From contig CAMDDX010000035.1 of the NCBI GenBank assembly GCA_945893075.1, positions 1 through 34,885 on the forward strand: DNA of 34,885 bases. Reading direction: 5' to 3'. The position numbers and the translations under genes are program-made. Below the pieces are notes generated by a model that searched no databases, was not told where the DNA came from, and was given only the letters and a program-made list of their open reading frames with translations. Positions 1 through 8,776 of this stretch are shown in pieces (position 1 is the stretch's first letter; the number at the start of each line of letters is the position of its first letter). The DNA is from Planctomyces sp. SH-PL62 (GTDB taxonomy: Bacteria > Planctomycetota > Planctomycetia > Planctomycetales > Planctomycetaceae).

Positions 1-146
1 CCGACACCACCTCGATCCATTCGCCTATCTCCGCGACGTGCTTCGCCGTCTTCCCACCACCGAGCCTGCCAACCTAACCAACCTGCTTCCCAATCGCTGG
101 CGGCCTGAGTGACGCATCGGACCAATGTGATCCGCCGGACGCTTAC
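1..146 (+). mobile_element. Right end of an IS66-family insertion sequence
   Basis: The transposase tail ends at 112. The sequence at 127-146, read on the minus strand from the boundary, begins GTAAGCGTCCGGCGGATCAC. A 5'-GTAA start is the known terminal signature of IS66-family inverted repeats. Homology to the disrupted RAYT gene resumes at 147. IS66 elements usually duplicate 8 bp of target, so 147-154 (CTCGCGAT) would be one copy of the target duplication. The other copy lies outside the window. Confidence 0.75.
2..112 (+). pseudogene. IS66-family transposase, C-terminal end (cut by window edge)
   Basis: The second forward frame is open from the window edge and ends in TGA at 110-112. It encodes 36 residues that match the conserved extreme C-terminus of IS66-family TnpC transposases: DPFAYLRDVL, followed by LPNRWRPE. 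Only this tail is visible, so whether the element is intact cannot be judged. It is followed 14 bp later by a terminal inverted repeat of IS66 type, which fits the 3' end of an insertion sequence entering from the left. It could instead be a solo fragment, but the correctly placed inverted repeat argues for a real element end. Confidence 0.8.
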
Positions 147-456
147 CTCGCGATTCCGACTGCGGTAATTCGGCTCCGCCAGCCGCCAACCAACGCTCGG
201 TGAACTCTTCTTTGATCCGCATCCAACGCAGGGGATAGCGGTCATCACCGGGGGGCAGAATCCAAACGGTATGCCAATGATCGGGCAGCAACACGATGGC
301 GAAAAGCTCGAACGGGTGATCGCCTTGCACTTTCTGAATGGCCTCGCGCAGACAGCGGCGGCCGATGTCCGTCGTGAGAATCGGTTGCCGCTGGTAAGTG
401 ACGCAGGTGAAGAAATACGTCCCGCCCGGCACAAAGTTTCGTCGGTAGTTCGGCAT
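147..456 (-). pseudogene. REP-associated tyrosine transposase (RAYT, IS200-like Y1_Tnp), truncated by IS66
   Basis: The frame starts with MPNYRRNFVPGGTYFFT and contains LLPDHWHTVW, the HUH metal-binding motif (H60 and H62) of Y1/IS200-like transposases in the REP-associated branch. Recognisable homology stops at about residue 103, exactly where the IS66 inverted repeat begins. The frame then reads on through the IS end to a stop at 25-27, giving a 143-residue chimera whose last 40 residues are IS sequence. The catalytic tyrosine of RAYTs lies in the missing C-terminal third (the YIHxNPxKHG region), so this copy should be inactive as a nuclease. Its start codon is 19 bp from a large REP-pair palindrome, the usual RAYT/REP arrangement. 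Confidence 0.85.
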
Positions 457-474
457 GTCGCGTCCCGTAATCCC

Positions 475-591
475 GTAGGGTGGGACCAGCTCGCTTCGAG
501 CGCCGGCCCACCAGATTGTTGCTGAAGATCGTGGCGAAATCTCTCCGCAAGATGGTGGGCCGGCGCTCGAAGCGAGCTTGTCCCACCCTAC
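475..591. repeat. REP pair (BIME-like), GTAG family, next to the RAYT gene
   Basis: Arms 475-513 and 553-591 are 39 nt each and inverted, with a single mismatch. Each arm is itself GTAG followed by a hairpin: outer stem GGTGGG/CCCACC and inner stem GCTCG/CGAGC. REPs mobilised by RAYTs are known to carry a GTAG foot plus an imperfect hairpin, and the RAYT gene begins 19 bp away. This is the largest member of the family seen in the window. Confidence 0.85.
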
Positions 592-597
592 CTTTGG

Positions 598-3500
598 TCA
601 TTCGACGTATAGGAACTCGTTGCTGTTGAAGAGCACTCGCACCAAGGCTGGCCAGCCGTGCTGCGCGGCGAATGCGCGGAGTTCGACGGCCTCCGCTGCG
701 GACGTCTTCCGTCCGAGAACTTGCTCGACGAGTTGTGCGATCTTTTGATCGGTCGCCTCGCGCCGCAGTTTGTCCGCCAGTCGCTCAGACATCCGCAGCA
801 TGAACGAGTTGTTGAGCAGCGACAACGCTTGCAGCGGAGTGGTCGTCACCGCGCGGCGTGGAGTCTTCGTCGAGGGGTCGGGGCAGTCGAGTACTTCGAG
901 AAATGGATTTCGTCCCGAACGGACCCACGTCCGATACAGGCTGCGGCGTTGGAAGCTGACTCCCACGGGATCGACGATGTCATAGAACTGCGAGTTGAAC
1001 GTGAACGTCGTGAAGTCGTGATAGCCAGGACCGCCGACGGTCGGATTCAATTCTCCCGCGACGCTGAGCACCGCATCGCGCAGAGTTTCGGCATCGAGTC
1101 GCTGCGGGCTTTTGCGCCACAGCAGACGATTGCCGGCGTCCTTGTTCGCTGCATCAACTCGCGGACGCGACGACTGGCGATAAGTCGCTGAGCTCACGAT
1201 CAGCCAATGAATGTGTTTCAAACTCCAACCGTGATCCATCAACTCGGCGGCCAGCCAATCGAGCAACTCCGGGTGACTCGGCCGTCCGCCGTTGAAGCCG
1301 AAATCGCTGGGAGAATCGACGATCCCGACTCCAAAGTGGTAATGCCACAACCGATTGACGATCACGCGAGCCAACAGCGGATTCCGGCTGTCGGTGATCC
1401 AACTCGCCAGAGCCTTGCGTCGGTCGGCATCGGAAGCATCCTTCGGCAACGTGAACTCGAACGCTGTTTCATTCCGGCTGATGGCTGGTGGCTGTCGGCT
1501 GATGGCTGTTATCCCACCCCCAGTCACCTCCTCGGCCGGAGACGCCGGATTGCCGCGCAACAAAAGATGCGTGGCCTCCGGATTCTTCGGCGCGACCGCG
1601 TAAACCCGATTCTCACTCGCTCGCACAAGCTGCTTGCGGAGATGCTCAGACTCGAACTTCCGTTGAGTCCGTTCGGTCTTCACCGACTCCGGCAAGCGAG
1701 CGAGCAGTTCCCGTTCAGCAATCACGTCAGTCAAGACACCGGCCGAGGCCGCGACCTCCGCCGACGTCAGCGCGCGGTCGTACAACGCGGCGCGGTCGAT
1801 CGCGGCCGCGAGCATTTTGCCTCCACCGACCGGGCTGTGCCGCAGGCCGAAGAGGATTTGAGCTTTCTCCGCCTCGAAGGTAATCGGCCCGTTGCTCTTG
1901 TAGGGCTGCCCGTACAACTGCCCGTTGCGATAGCCGGTGATGGTGCCGTCGGCGTCGTACACAATCGCCAAATGCACGACTTGCTGGTCGGACTCGGTCT
2001 CTTCCAGAGCTTGAAAGCTCTGCGTGCGGACAAAGCCGTTGCTGCCGGCCATCCAGCGTTTTGGTTCGCGTTCGGCGAAGACGATCGAATCGAACGTCCC
2101 GCCGTCGAGCGTTTGGATCGTGATCGCTCCGCCGCCGGTTTGATTCAGGTGATCGAGCTTCAGCCAGACTTCAAGCGTCTTCTCCTTGATCGGCTTCTTC
2201 AGCGGCGCGGTCGCGGCGAACGCCACCCGGCCATTGACGAGCAACGCACCATCCTTGAGCTTCGCGCCGTTGGCCGTGACGTGCAGTTCGCCCAGCGAGT
2301 CTTTCAGATCGTCATTGAATTCCCAACGCGCGACCGGTTGCGGTGGCGGAACCTTCTTGTCTCGCTCGGCACGGGTCTCCCGGCCCCGCCGTTCGGCAAG
2401 GATCGTTTGGCGAGTCTCCGCTTCAATCTCGGCCAGCCGCGCGGTCACGGAGTTCAGCTCGCGGTTCAAGTCCGCCACGATCTTCTGTTGTGATGCTCGC
2501 CAAGTGTCATCCCCGGCGGGAACGTCGCGTTCGCCGTGACGAACGCCCGCCAGCACGGCGGACAAGCGGTAATAGTCGCGAGTTGGAATCGGATCAAACT
2601 TGTGGTCGTGGCACCGAGCACAATGCACGGTCAGGCCGAGAAACGTCTCGCCGACGGTGCTGACGTAGTCTTCCATTTCATCCTGCCGCACGACCGCGCG
2701 CATCGCCGCGCTCTGCTGCGTTTGACCGACATCGTCATACGCCCCGGCCACGAGAAAACCGGTGGCGATGACCGCTTCGGGATCGTCCAACCGCAGCACG
2801 TCACCAGCCAATTGCAGACGGACGAACTCGTCATACGGCAGATCTCGATTGAACGCGCTGACGACCCAGTTCCGGAATCGCCACGAGTTGGTCCGCAACT
2901 TGTCTCGTTCAAATCCCTGGCTCTCGCCGAAACGAATGATGTCCAACCAATGCCGCGTCCAACGCTCGCCGAAGTGCGGTGACTCAAGCAGTCGGTCCAC
3001 AAGTTTGGCATACGCTTGCGGCGAGTCGTCCTTCTCGAACGCTGTCATTTCTTGCGGCGTGGGGGGCAGGCCGAGCAAGTCGAACGACAGCCGCCGAATG
3101 AGCGTCCGGTTCTCAGCAGGTTGCGATGGCGACAGTCCTTCGTCGGCGAGTTTCTTCCACACGAAGTGGTCGATCGGGTTCCGAATTTCAATTTTCAAAT
3201 TTGAGATTTCAGATTTAAAATTTGAAATCTGAGATTTGAGATCGGGCACCACCGGCCGTTGCACCGGCTGCAACGACCACCAGTCGTAACCGGCACGCGC
3301 ACTCGTCGTGAACGCGAACGGATCAATCGGCGACGTGCCCCACTTCGCTCCCCCGTCGATCCACCGCCGCAGCAATTCGACTTCTTCCTTCGGCAACGGC
3401 TTCTTCGGAGGCATCTCGCCGTCACGCACGCGCTGCCACAACAAACTCTCGGCCGCTTTGTTGGGAACGATCGCCGCTCCCGACTCGCCCCCCTTGGTCG

Positions 3501-3693
3501 CGGACTCGACTCGCGAGAGGTCGAGCATCCCTTTCTTCTCGGCCCCGTTATGGCAATCCAGACAACGACGAACCAACAGCGGTGCGACCTCGCGGTCGAA
3601 AGTCTGCTTTGGTTCATCGGCCGCGACGGCGAGACCTGCGGTCAGGGCGATTACGCTTCCGATCAGTTCAACGGCCCAATGCTGACGGTTCAC
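598..3693 (-). CDS. PSCyt1-DUF1549-LamG-DUF1553 protein (planctomycete cytochrome C type)
   Basis: This 1031-aa protein is predicted to be secreted, with an N-terminal hydrophobic stretch ending near AVA-ADEP (residue 25). PSCyt1 carries a haem-type CxxCH (CLDCH, 44-48). DUF1549 runs from about 174 to 385 and includes a second CxxCH at about 357-361 (CARCH followed by DHKFDPI). A LamG/concanavalin-like module spans about 450-650 and DUF1553 about 755-1005. Such proteins are greatly expanded in Planctomycetota. They are often encoded near sulfatases and thought to act in periplasmic degradation of complex polysaccharides, but no reaction is established. Two low-complexity inserts (residues about 151-169 and 728-739) are encoded by heptanucleotide arrays and are probably not part of the fold. 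No partner gene is directly adjacent. Confidence 0.9.
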   Translation of the reverse strand: MNRQHWAVELIGSVIALTAGLAVAADEPKQTFDREVAPLLVRRCLDCHNGAEKKGMLDLSRVESATKGGESGAAIVPNKAAESLLWQRVRDGEMPPKKPLPKEEVELLRRWIDGGAKWGTSPIDPFAFTTSARAGYDWWSLQPVQRPVVPDLKSQISNFKSEISNLKIEIRNPIDHFVWKKLADEGLSPSQPAENRTLIRRLSFDLLGLPPTPQEMTAFEKDDSPQAYAKLVDRLLESPHFGERWTRHWLDIIRFGESQGFERDKLRTNSWRFRNWVVSAFNRDLPYDEFVRLQLAGDVLRLDDPEAVIATGFLVAGAYDDVGQTQQSAAMRAVVRQDEMEDYVSTVGETFLGLTVHCARCHDHKFDPIPTRDYYRLSAVLAGVRHGERDVPAGDDTWRASQQKIVADLNRELNSVTARLAEIEAETRQTILAERRGRETRAERDKKVPPPQPVARWEFNDDLKDSLGELHVTANGAKLKDGALLVNGRVAFAATAPLKKPIKEKTLEVWLKLDHLNQTGGGAITIQTLDGGTFDSIVFAEREPKRWMAGSNGFVRTQSFQALEETESDQQVVHLAIVYDADGTITGYRNGQLYGQPYKSNGPITFEAEKAQILFGLRHSPVGGGKMLAAAIDRAALYDRALTSAEVAASAGVLTDVIAERELLARLPESVKTERTQRKFESEHLRKQLVRASENRVYAVAPKNPEATHLLLRGNPASPAEEVTGGGITAISRQPPAISRNETAFEFTLPKDASDADRRKALASWITDSRNPLLARVIVNRLWHYHFGVGIVDSPSDFGFNGGRPSHPELLDWLAAELMDHGWSLKHIHWLIVSSATYRQSSRPRVDAANKDAGNRLLWRKSPQRLDAETLRDAVLSVAGELNPTVGGPGYHDFTTFTFNSQFYDIVDPVGVSFQRRSLYRTWVRSGRNPFLEVLDCPDPSTKTPRRAVTTTPLQALSLLNNSFMLRMSERLADKLRREATDQKIAQLVEQVLGRKTSAAEAVELRAFAAQHGWPALVRVLFNSNEFLYVE
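1477..1511 (-). repeat. Heptanucleotide array inside CDS (CAGCCAT-type)
   Basis: Five consecutive 7-nt units on the plus strand: GCTGATG, GCTGGTG, GCTGTCG, GCTGATG, GCTGTTA. On the coding (minus) strand they encode roughly AISRQPPAISR at residues 728-739 of the PSCyt1 protein, just before DUF1553. The same units appear in the intergenic palindrome at 28866-28935. The sense orientation has no stop in any frame, whereas the opposite orientation (ATGGCTG units) would place TGA in one frame. Confidence 0.8.
3186..3243 (-). repeat. Heptanucleotide array inside CDS (CTCAAAT-type, eight units)
   Basis: Eight consecutive 7-nt units can be phased without a gap from 3186 to 3241, from TTTCAAT through TTTCAAA, TTTGAGA and TTTCAGA to TTTGAGA. 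On the coding strand they give a KSQISNFK-like peptide, residues about 151-169 of the PSCyt1 protein, between PSCyt1 and DUF1549. The same peptide and repeat family recur inside UvrA at 14921-14982. Confidence 0.85.
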
Positions 3694-3738
3694 GCAGGAC
3701 TCCCGACTTGGATGATGACGGCTGGCTGGCGACGGTCA

Positions 3739-3996
3739 TCAAAGTTGGAAAAAACGCTCTTGCCAATCGTAGAAATCTTTCACGAACACAATGTGTTCGT
3801 ACAAGTACTGCAATGGAGCATAGACCGCAGAAAATACCGGAGACGCAATTTCAAACATTCCAGTTTTACGGAAGCACCAACTCAACGGGACAGGACTCAA
3901 GACATAGACCGCCAGGACGGCAATGACGATTGTTCCGCGACCGGTTCGCCGAACTGACCAATCGGAAGGCTCACGCGGTTCGGTAACGTCTGTCAT
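3739..3996 (-). CDS. Small membrane protein, function unknown
   Basis: This 85-aa frame has a polar, charged N-terminus (about 20 residues), one clear hydrophobic segment at about 22-42 (TIVIAVLAVYVLSPVPLSW) and an aromatic C-terminal half with YLYEHIVFVKDFYDW. I do not recognise a named family. The composition (one membrane segment followed by Tyr/Phe-rich amphipathic sequence) looks like real protein, and the gene lies 45 bp upstream of the PSCyt1 gene on the same strand, so the two may be co-transcribed. The 240 bp between this start and the antitoxin gene at 4236 shows nothing I can identify. Confidence 0.55.
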   Translation of the reverse strand: MTDVTEPREPSDWSVRRTGRGTIVIAVLAVYVLSPVPLSWCFRKTGMFEIASPVFSAVYAPLQYLYEHIVFVKDFYDWQERFFQL

Positions 3997-4235
3997 GGTC
4001 GGAGACTCCCGGGATCAAGTTCAACACCTACCAAGAACGGCCTTTCGCCAGTTCGTTCCAGTTGGCGAATTCTGGTACCATGGCCGTCCGTCCGACAACC
4101 CTGCTGCCGGAGCTCTTGGAGAACCATCATGGTGATCGTTCCCAACCTGCAGGTTGTCACTCGTCGTATCAGGTCGCTGGCCTTGTTACGATCACTGCCG
4201 CACCAACAACCTCGATCAATTCTTGGAGCGCTGAC

Positions 4236-4490
4236 ATGAGCACCGTCACGGAGATTCTCGACCATGCTTTGCAACTCGAACCGGCGGATCGTGGCCTGAT
4301 TGCTCACCGCTTGATTGCCAGTCTGGATGCCGAATCGGCCGAGAATAACCAGCACGAAATTGATGAAGCTTGGGAAACCGAAATTCTGCGTCGCTCGGAA
4401 GACCTGCGTTCGGGCCGGGTCCAGGGAATCGATGGTCGCGAATCGGTCGCTCGCATCCGTGCCGCCTTGGACGCCAGGAAAAAGTCGTGA
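4236..4490 (+). CDS. Type II antitoxin, addiction-module component (PF09720/TIGR02574 type)
   Basis: This is an 84-aa acidic protein beginning MSTVTEILDHALQLEPADRG. The pattern of a helical N-terminus with LEPADRGLIAHRLIASLD, followed by an acidic, Trp-containing stretch (EIDEAWETEI) and a C-terminal ARIRAALDARKK, is that of the short TIGR02574 antitoxins that precede ParE/RelE toxins. An upstream in-frame start at 4062 exists, but the family begins at 4236. Its stop overlaps the toxin start (GTGA at 4487-4490), so the two are translationally coupled. It should bind and neutralise the toxin and repress the operon. Confidence 0.85.
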   Translation: MSTVTEILDHALQLEPADRGLIAHRLIASLDAESAENNQHEIDEAWETEILRRSEDLRSGRVQGIDGRESVARIRAALDARKKS

Positions 4491-4798
4491 AGTTAATCGT
4501 TCACCCCGATGCTGAAGTCGAAGCGCTGGATGCCGCTCTGTACTACCAGGATATCGAGCCGAGTCTTGGCGATGATGTTTGGCAGCAGTATTGGAAGGTC
4601 ATCGAGGCCATTGAAGAACGGCCGGAACGATTTCCGTTGTTGGAAACCATTCACACGCAGACGATTCGCCGCGCACGCTTGAGCCGGTTTCCATACATGG
4701 TTGTTTACGAAGTTGTCGAGAACGATGTCTTCGTACTTGCCTTTGCTCACACGGCTCGAAAACCAAATTACTGGCGGATACGTCGTGGTCGGCTGTAG
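4487..4798 (+). CDS. ParE/RelE-family toxin
   Basis: This 103-aa protein starts at GTG 4487, overlapping the antitoxin stop by 4 nt. It begins with KLIVHPDAEVEALDAALYY and ends with RRARLSRFPYMVVYEV, then AFAHTARKPNYW. The basic RRARLSRFPY strand and the final HTARKPNYW are hallmarks of the RelE/ParE fold. Family members either cleave mRNA at the ribosome or poison gyrase, and the sequence alone does not settle which. The longer in-frame start at 4370 would overlap the antitoxin heavily and is unlikely. Confidence 0.85.
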   Translation: MKLIVHPDAEVEALDAALYYQDIEPSLGDDVWQQYWKVIEAIEERPERFPLLETIHTQTIRRARLSRFPYMVVYEVVENDVFVLAFAHTARKPNYWRIRRGRL

Positions 4799-4822
4799 CC
4801 AACATTTCAAAAGGCGTTCGCC

Positions 4823-6571
4823 TTGAAGATCGCACTCGCACAACTTAATCCCATCGTCGGTGACCTGCGCGGCAACGCAACGCTTGTTCGCACTACGGCC
4901 GACAAGGCCGCGGTGCTCGGTGCCGACTTGCTGGTCACCTCGGAACTGCTCATCAGCGGGTATCCGCCGAAGGATTTGTTGCTTCGCGAAGGGTTCGCAC
5001 ATGCGTGCGATCGAGCAGTCAGCGTGTTGGCAAAAGAACTGCCGCGCGGCATGGCTGTGTTGATCGGGCACCCGACAAAATGGGGCGTAACCGAAGGGCG
5101 GATCGCCAACGCCGCCAGTCTGCTGCTTGATGGCGAGGTACTCGACACGGTCCACAAGACGCTGCTGCCGAACTACGACGTGTTCGATGAGCAGCGTTAC
5201 TTCCGGCCAGCCGAGCGAGTGCGGCCGATGGAACTGCGTGGCGTGAAACTCGGCGTCCACATCTGCGAGGACGCCTGGTTCGGTGAGCCGAACACGTTCT
5301 ATCACGAGCGTCCGCTGCAACAGTTCGATCCAGTCGCCGAGTTGGTTTCGTTCGGAGCCGAAGTGCTCATCAATCTCTCCGCCAGTCCGTTTGAAAGGGA
5401 CAAGCCGCATCGCCGGTTGAACATCTTGCGGCGGCATGTCTCACGGCATCGCAAGCCATTCGTGTTCGTCAACCAAGTCGGCGGCAACGATGACCTTGTC
5501 TTCGACGGCAACAGCCTGGCCCTCGACTCCGCCGGCAACGTCATCGAACAACTCACGCCATTTGGCGAAGACCTGCGAGTGTGTGACTTGGCGAGCGGGG
5601 GGCGTCAGCCTCTTGTGAGCGGCACGGCGCTATCCGCCGGTCTTTGCAGTGAAAACGACACCACAATACCGGTGGCTAGCGCCATTCCGCTCAAAGGAAA
5701 AGCACGCCCGCGCGAGGCCGATCTGCTCGACGCCCTCGTCCTCGGCCTGCGCGACTACTTGCGGAAGAGCGGCTTCACAGACTGCGTGTTGGGGCTGAGC
5801 GGCGGCATCGACTCGGCGCTCGCGGCGTACATCGCGGCGCAGGCCGCTGGCAAAGAGCACGTCCACGGATTGCTCATGCCCAGCCGCTACAGCAGCGAGC
5901 ACAGCATCGGTGACGCAAAGTTGCTGGCCGACAACTTGGGCATCGAACACGCGATCATCCCCATCGACGAGATGCACCGCGCGTACGAAACGACGCACGT
6001 CGTCGGAGCTGATCTCGCGAGTCAACCGGGGGGACTCGCCGACCAGAACTTGCAGGCGCGCATTCGCGGAGCACTCGTGATGATTCGCAGCAATCGCCAC
6101 GGTTGGCTCGCGCTGGCAACGGGCAACAAAAGCGAGTTGGCGGTCGGCTACTGCACGTTGTACGGCGACATGGCCGGCGGCTTCGCGGTGCTGTGCGATC
6201 TTTTCAAACGGGATGTCTACGCCGTGTCGCGATACATCAACGACGTCCGCGAAGGTCGCGAAGTCATCCCGCTCAGTTCGATCACGAAAGCTCCCAGCGC
6301 GGAACTTGCGCCGAATCAATTCGATCAAGACACGCTGCCGCCGTACCCGATTCTCGACGCAATCCTGGAAGGCTTGATCGAACGCGAGGAATCGGTCGCG
6401 ACGCTCAGCCAAAGCGGAAAGTTTCCCGCCGAGACCGTGCGCTGGGTCGCCACGAAATTGGATCGCAACGAATTCAAACGCCGGCAAATGCCGCCGGGCA
6501 TCAAGCTGACCTCGCGAGCCTTCGGCAGCGGCCGACGCATGCCGATGGCAGCCAAGTTTGAGTTTCATTAG
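4823..6571 (+). CDS. nadE: Glutamine-dependent NAD+ synthetase
   Basis: This 582-aa enzyme makes NAD+ from nicotinic acid adenine dinucleotide, ATP and glutamine in the cytoplasm. The N-terminal nitrilase-type glutaminase domain shows the Glu-Lys-Cys triad (E41 in [11 protein letters not shown]112 in [14 protein letters not shown]148 in VHICEDAWF). The C-terminal synthetase domain has the PP-loop SGGIDS at 326-331 and the [19 protein letters not shown] region. The start is TTG at 4823, because the conserved [14 protein letters not shown] begins right there. No ATG upstream gives a better start, and an AAGG sits about 10 nt before it. The gene begins 24 bp after the toxin gene and could be co-transcribed with it. 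Confidence 0.95.
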   Translation: MKIALAQLNPIVGDLRGNATLVRTTADKAAVLGADLLVTSELLISGYPPKDLLLREGFAHACDRAVSVLAKELPRGMAVLIGHPTKWGVTEGRIANAASLLLDGEVLDTVHKTLLPNYDVFDEQRYFRPAERVRPMELRGVKLGVHICEDAWFGEPNTFYHERPLQQFDPVAELVSFGAEVLINLSASPFERDKPHRRLNILRRHVSRHRKPFVFVNQVGGNDDLVFDGNSLALDSAGNVIEQLTPFGEDLRVCDLASGGRQPLVSGTALSAGLCSENDTTIPVASAIPLKGKARPREADLLDALVLGLRDYLRKSGFTDCVLGLSGGIDSALAAYIAAQAAGKEHVHGLLMPSRYSSEHSIGDAKLLADNLGIEHAIIPIDEMHRAYETTHVVGADLASQPGGLADQNLQARIRGALVMIRSNRHGWLALATGNKSELAVGYCTLYGDMAGGFAVLCDLFKRDVYAVSRYINDVREGREVIPLSSITKAPSAELAPNQFDQDTLPPYPILDAILEGLIEREESVATLSQSGKFPAETVRWVATKLDRNEFKRRQMPPGIKLTSRAFGSGRRMPMAAKFEFH

Positions 6572-6611
6572 TCGTTCGCTATTCTGAACGTGTGGAAACG
6601 GGAGAACGACG

Positions 6612-7193
6612 ATGACTGTCGCGACGACTACTGGATTGATGACTTCCGAAGACTTTCTCGCTTTGCCTGACGACGGAATCGAACGTGAATTGATTCGCGG
6701 TGTCGTCAAGGTTAGGGGAGAGCGAGGAAAAATGACTCGACGCAGCCGCAAGCACACGCGCGTTGTTGCCAATGTGTCACACCTTCTCTGCGAGTGGTTG
6801 TTGACTCAGCCTTTGCCTCGCGGCGAAATCCTGTCGGGTGAGGCCGCGTTTCAGCTTTCTCCAGACTTCGATTCCAACGTGGGAATTGACGTGGCCTACG
6901 TTTCCGCAGAATTGGCCAGTGCCTCGGCCGCAGACGCCTTCGACATTGAAGGTCCACCGACCTTGGCCGTGGAAGTCCTATCCCCATCCGACCAGCATCG
7001 CGACATCGTTGAAAAAATCGAACTTTATCTGGACGCCAGCGTCCCGTTGGTGTGGGTGCTGGATCCAGACTTGAAGGTCGTGCATGTGCATCGCCCGAAC
7101 GAAGAACCGGTCAGTTTCAATGTGCGCCAGGAACTGACTGCCGAGCCACACTTGCCGGGATTCAAAGTTGCTGTCGCCGATTTCTTCGCCTGA
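6612..7193 (+). CDS. Uma2-family (DUF820) PD-(D/E)XK nuclease-fold protein
   Basis: This 193-aa protein has the Uma2 layout: MTSEDFLALPDDGIERELIRG at the N-terminus, then a core with NVGIDVAYVS (the Asp of the nuclease fold) and PTLAVEVLSPSD (the ExL/V element), then YLDASVPLVWVLDPD. Uma2 proteins are very abundant in Planctomycetota and Cyanobacteria. They have a restriction-endonuclease-like fold but their role is unknown. A GGGAG ribosome-binding site lies at 6600-6604. The gene sits 40 bp after nadE and 17 bp before the next gene, so it is probably in the same transcript. No methylase or other defence partner is next to it. Confidence 0.9.
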   Translation: MTVATTTGLMTSEDFLALPDDGIERELIRGVVKVRGERGKMTRRSRKHTRVVANVSHLLCEWLLTQPLPRGEILSGEAAFQLSPDFDSNVGIDVAYVSAELASASAADAFDIEGPPTLAVEVLSPSDQHRDIVEKIELYLDASVPLVWVLDPDLKVVHVHRPNEEPVSFNVRQELTAEPHLPGFKVAVADFFA

Positions 7194-7210
7194 ATTCTTG
7201 AGGTCGCTAC

Positions 7211-8713
7211 ATGGCTCGTACGACTGTCGTTCGGACACCCTCGTCGCGGTGCGAGTTTGGCATCGCTTGGACTGAGATCACGCCGCCAGTCGGGATGTAT
7301 CACCGCATGTGGGGCGCGGCGTCGCATGATCGTTCGACCGGCATTCATCGGCCGCTGCGAACCACTGTCGCGGTGATGCGGCCGTTGGATGGTGGACCGC
7401 TAACGGTGCTCGTGTCGCTCGATCATTGCTTGCTGCGTGCGCCGGAAATGGAAGCGTTGCTCAGCGAGACGTGCCGGCTCACCGGTTTGAACCGCTCCGA
7501 GTTGTTGGTCACGTTTTCGCATACGCATTCGGCAGGATACTTGTCACGCGACCGCGCTGATTTCCCCGGTGGCGATCTGATCGGTCCGTATCTCGACAGC
7601 CTGCCGGGAAAGATCGCGGAAGCGTTCCGAGCCGCGCAGACGAACATTCGGCCGGCGACACTGACGTATGGTTCGACGACCTGCGAGATGGGTTGCCAGC
7701 GCGATTACCTTGATGAGGAACGCGGACATTATGTCTGTGGCTTCAATCCTGATGAGGCGGTTCCGCTGCCGCTGAATGTGATCCGTGTGACTTGTAGGAC
7801 GGGCACTCTTGCCCGTCTTGCCGAAGGCGAAAATCCCGCCGACGGGCAAGAGTGCCCGTCCTACGTCGCGACGATCGTCAATTACCCGTGTCACACGACG
7901 ACGCTGGCGTGGGAGAACACGCTGGTCAGTCCCGATTACGTTGGCGCGTTGCGTGAGGTCGTCGAACGTGAGACGAATGCGCCGTGTCTGTTCTTGCTCG
8001 CGCCGTGCGGGGACATTGGACCGCGAGACGGATATGTCGGCGACACGTCGGTCGCGGATCGCAATGGCCGGCAAGTTGGCTTCGCGGCGCTGAGCGTTCT
8101 GGCCGGGATGAATCCCGCCGAGACCGATCAGGTTTACGTCGGGCCGGTGTACTCCGGAGCGACGCTCGGCAATTGGCGGCATCGACCTTGGGATGACACG
8201 CGACACGCCAGCACGTCGCTCGCGAAACACGCCGCGCTGACCGTGTCCCTGCCATACCTGGCTTCGCTGCCGAAACTCGCGGAGGCCGAACCGCTGCATC
8301 GCGAATTGATCGCGGCCGAACAAGCGGCTCGTGCGGCAGGCCGGCTCGATGAAGTCGCGACTTTGCGGGCGAAAGTTGAACGTCAGCGGCGGTTGCTGGA
8401 TCGCATTCGGCCGTTGCCTCAGGGCGAGACGTATCCTTGTCCGGCTTGGGCATGGCAATGGGGAGATGCGTTTTGGATCGCCGTCGAGGGTGAGCCGTAT
8501 CACTACTTGCAATCCGAATTGATACGGCGTTTTCCGCATCGGCCGCTGATCGTGATCACGTTAGGCAACGGGACGAATTGCAGTTACCTGCCGACGCGCG
8601 AGGCGTACTCGAAACCGCAGCTCTATCAACCGGAAGTCGCGCTGGTGGCTCCGGGCAGTTTGGAGACGTTGACCGACGCGATCGGCCGCCAGTTGGCGGA
8701 GTGGGATTCGTAG
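7211..8713 (+). CDS. Neutral/alkaline ceramidase-like protein
   Basis: This 500-aa protein resembles the N-terminal catalytic region of neutral/alkaline non-lysosomal ceramidase (PF04734 type). It has GIAWTEITPPVGM at the start, the metal-site motif SHTHS (residues 103-107), NYPCHTTTL near 222, APCGDIGPRD, and a C-terminal region with VITLGNGTNCSYLP. No signal peptide is visible, so it appears cytoplasmic, and the substrate cannot be told. Residues about 195-218 (RTGTLAR...) come from an in-frame GTAG palindrome between the strand ending NVIRVTC and YVATIVNYPCH. The stop codon is the TAG of a second GTAG element at 8710. Confidence 0.75.
   Translation: MARTTVVRTPSSRCEFGIAWTEITPPVGMYHRMWGAASHDRSTGIHRPLRTTVAVMRPLDGGPLTVLVSLDHCLLRAPEMEALLSETCRLTGLNRSELLVTFSHTHSAGYLSRDRADFPGGDLIGPYLDSLPGKIAEAFRAAQTNIRPATLTYGSTTCEMGCQRDYLDEERGHYVCGFNPDEAVPLPLNVIRVTCRTGTLARLAEGENPADGQECPSYVATIVNYPCHTTTLAWENTLVSPDYVGALREVVERETNAPCLFLLAPCGDIGPRDGYVGDTSVADRNGRQVGFAALSVLAGMNPAETDQVYVGPVYSGATLGNWRHRPWDDTRHASTSLAKHAALTVSLPYLASLPKLAEAEPLHRELIAAEQAARAAGRLDEVATLRAKVERQRRLLDRIRPLPQGETYPCPAWAWQWGDAFWIAVEGEPYHYLQSELIRRFPHRPLIVITLGNGTNCSYLPTREAYSKPQLYQPEVALVAPGSLETLTDAIGRQLAEWDS
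7794..7864. repeat. REP pair, GTAG family, in frame inside the ceramidase-like gene
   Basis: GTAG at 7794-7797 and CTAC at 7861-7864 bound a 71-nt palindrome. Both halves are identical: GTAG followed by GACGGGCA-CTCT-TGCCCGTC, a perfect 8-bp hairpin. It is translated as CRTGTLARLAEGENPADGQE and onwards, with GTAG split as tGT AGG so that TAG is out of frame. Confidence 0.9.
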
Positions 8714-8776
8714 GTCAGCCTTTCACCAGACGACGCGGTTTGGCACGTTGGGGTCAGGCAGGAAAGCCTGACCTAC
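8710..8776. repeat. REP pair, GTAG family, supplying stop codons to two convergent genes
   Basis: GTAGGTCAGCCTTTC (8710-8724) faces GAAAGCCTGACCTAC (8762-8776). The right half forms GTAG plus a GTCAGGC/GCCTGAC hairpin; the left half has decayed. TAG at 8711-8713 ends the ceramidase-like gene. TAG read on the minus strand at 8773-8775 ends the response-regulator gene. The whole intergenic region is therefore this element. As a hairpin between convergent genes it may also act as a bidirectional terminator. Confidence 0.85.

Noticed and set aside
1207..2493. A 428-residue plus-strand reading frame antisense to the first PSCyt1 gene
   Set aside because: It is a GC-bias shadow of the well-supported gene on the other strand and has no family motif.
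4236..7193. Toxin-antitoxin pair plus Uma2 nuclease-fold gene considered as a defence island
   Set aside because: nadE lies between them, there is no methylase, helicase or other defence gene, and Uma2 proteins are scattered widely in this group.
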